NCBI GenBank assembly: GCA_003510345.1
Contig: DOMW01000163.1
Location: 1 to 5,400 of the forward strand
Source of the DNA: Clostridiales bacterium
GTDB taxonomy: Bacteria > Bacillota > Clostridia > Christensenellales > Christensenellaceae
Direction: 5' to 3'
Length of the DNA stretch: 5,400 nucleotides
The notes under the pieces were generated by a model. It did not search any database, was not told the origin of the DNA, and was given only the letters and a program-made list of their open reading frames with translations. This document shows positions 3,994 to 5,400 of this stretch, piece by piece; within the stretch, counting starts at the first letter, position 1; each line of letters begins with the position of its first letter. Both the position numbers and the translations under genes were made by a program.

Positions 3994-5400
3994 TTACTTC
4001 ATATCCTCCAGGTAACGGAGCCGCTCGGCCAGTTTTTCCTTCAGGCCGGTGTACTTCTCCAGTTTTTCGCGTTCTTCACGCACCAACGCCTCGGGCGCTT
4101 TGTCCATAAACCCGCTATTGTTCAGTTTGCCTTGCGCGCGCGCGATTTCGCTGTCCACCTGTTTACTCTCCTTTTGCAGCCGCGCGATCTCCTGCCCGAT
4201 ATCGATCAGCTCGGCAAGCGGAAGGAACGCCTCGCCGATGGGGCATACGACGGAAACCATGTTCTTGGGGATGCCGTCCTTGGAACCGATCAGTTCGATG
4301 TTGTCTGTATAGGCGAGTTTTTTGATGTAGCCTTCACAGGCGCGAATGGCGCCTTCATTTTGCGTGAGGATGGTTATATTTGTGCGCACGCTGGGCGGCA
4401 CGTTCATTTCCGCGCGCTGCGCCCGGACGGCGCGGATCAGCTCCATCACTTCCGCCATCTGCGCCGCGCCCTGCTCAAAGCCGGTGTATTCTACGTTGGG
4501 CCAGCTTGAGAGCATCACCGTTTCCTCCGCGCCGGGCAGGGAGGTGTAAATTTCCTCTGTGATAAACGGCATGAGCGGGTGCAGCAGCTTGAGTATGGTT
4601 TGGAGCACATAAAGCAGCACGCCGGTGGTCGCCGCTTTTATGCCCGCGTCCTCACCATACAGGCGGGGCTTTGCCATCTCGATGTACCAGTCGCAAAACT
4701 CGTTCCACGCGAAGTCGTAGACGCGCTGGGCGGCGAGGCCAAGCTCCATTTTATCTATCGCTTCTGTGATCTCGCGTATGGCGGCGTTCAGGCCGCATAC
4801 AATCCACTGATCCGCGATATCCAGCTTTGCCGGGTCGATTTTTTCCGGGGCGCCCCCGCTGTTCATCAACACGAAGCGGGAAGCGTTCCATATTTTGTTG
4901 GCGAAGTTGCGCGCCGCCTCCACTTTTTTTGTGTAGAAACGCATGTCGTTACCCGGGCTTACGCCCATGGCGAGCGAAAAACGCAGCGCGTCCGCGCCGT
5001 ATTCGGCGATGACTTCCAACGGGTCCACACCGTTATCAAGCGATTTGGACATTTTCCGCCCCTGCCCGTCGCGCACGATGCCGTGTATGTGCACGGTGCG
5101 GAAGGGCACGTCGCCCATCATTTCCATACCGAATACGATCATGCGCGCCACCCAGAAGAAAATGATGTCGTAGGCCGTCACCAGCACGCTGGTGGGGTAG
5201 AAAAACTTGAGTTCGGGCGTTTCATCCGGCCAGCCCAACGTGGAAAAGGGCCACAGCCCGGAAGAGAACCAGGTATCGAGCACATCTTCATCCTGCGAAA
5301 AGGCCGTACAGCCGCATGCGCAAGCGGCGGGCTGCTCCAGCTCCACCACCATTTTACCGCAATCCCGGCACGTGTAGGCGGGGATGCGGTGGCCCCACCA
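3994..5400 (-). CDS. valS: Valyl-tRNA synthetase, C-terminal part
   Basis: This class Ia synthetase joins valine to tRNA-Val. The window holds the last 468 residues of a protein normally near 880; the 5' part lies beyond the right edge. Counting from the edge, it opens with WWGHRIPAY, then a cysteine cluster CRDC (11-14) and CACGC (27-31) that looks like a zinc knuckle, then DVLDTWFSSGLWPFSTLGWP (39-58). The catalytic loop KMSKS is at 116-120, within DGQGRKMSKSLDN. The helical anticodon-binding domain follows, containing FCDWYIEMAKPRLYG and LLHPLMPFITEEIY. The last 75 or so residues form the coiled-coil tRNA-binding arm, with GQEIARLQKESKQVDSEIA, NSGFMDKAP and a Lys/Glu-rich helix ending DMK. 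The gene is intact over this span and leads the valS-folC operon, a pairing also known from other Firmicutes. The promoter, and any T-box leader, would be outside the window. Confidence 0.97.
   Translation of the reverse strand, partial: WWGHRIPAYTCRDCGKMVVELEQPAACACGCTAFSQDEDVLDTWFSSGLWPFSTLGWPDETPELKFFYPTSVLVTAYDIIFFWVARMIVFGMEMMGDVPFRTVHIHGIVRDGQGRKMSKSLDNGVDPLEVIAEYGADALRFSLAMGVSPGNDMRFYTKKVEAARNFANKIWNASRFVLMNSGGAPEKIDPAKLDIADQWIVCGLNAAIREITEAIDKMELGLAAQRVYDFAWNEFCDWYIEMAKPRLYGEDAGIKAATTGVLLYVLQTILKLLHPLMPFITEEIYTSLPGAEETVMLSSWPNVEYTGFEQGAAQMAEVMELIRAVRAQRAEMNVPPSVRTNITILTQNEGAIRACEGYIKKLAYTDNIELIGSKDGIPKNMVSVVCPIGEAFLPLAELIDIGQEIARLQKESKQVDSEIARAQGKLNNSGFMDKAPEALVREEREKLEKYTGLKEKLAERLRYLEDMK

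Overview
The window looks like a chromosomal segment of a Gram-positive, Clostridia-type (Bacillota) bacterium with roughly balanced base composition. The pointers are a DUF4364-family protein, a valS-folC gene pair, a Firmicutes-style 6S RNA, a tRNA with encoded CCA, A/G-rich Shine-Dalgarno sequences, sigma-A-like promoters with 17-base spacers, and hairpin-plus-U-run terminators. A finer placement, for example near Christensenellales, would be a guess.

Layout from left to right. (1) Positions 2-94 are the end of an unidentified plus-strand gene, closed by a strong terminator at 102-138. (2) A plus-strand class I SAM-dependent methyltransferase lies at 254-940, with a clear promoter at 193-221 that argues for the internal ATG over the upstream GTG. 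(3) A convergent minus-strand DUF4364 gene lies at 996-1523. Its promoter is followed by a perfect 12-base palindrome at the expected transcription start, a good candidate operator. (4) Divergent from it is a plus-strand RNA block: 6S RNA (about 1713-1912) and, 11 bases later, tRNA-Gln(CUG) at 1924-1997, ended by a terminator at 2003-2042. (5) An A/T-rich, gene-free stretch at 2043-2482 holds five hairpins, short direct repeats, a strong minus-strand terminator and the ybjQ promoter. It may encode a small RNA on the minus strand. (6) A YbjQ/UPF0145 gene (2483-2794) ends in a terminator that overlaps the stop codon of the convergent folC. (7) Minus-strand valS (C-terminal part, running off the right edge) and folC (2846-3988) form an operon with a 5-base gap.

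Functionally the window mixes growth-linked housekeeping functions (valyl- and glutamine-tRNA supply, folate polyglutamylation, 6S control of RNA polymerase) with two small conserved proteins of poorly known role and one methyltransferase of unknown substrate. There is no mobile element, CRISPR array or defence system. The points most worth a second look are the 6S RNA/tRNA-Gln tandem, the A1-U72 pair in that tRNA, the palindrome at the DUF4364 start site, the hairpin- and repeat-rich intergenic stretch, and a FolC that starts directly at its P-loop with an altered P-loop glycine.
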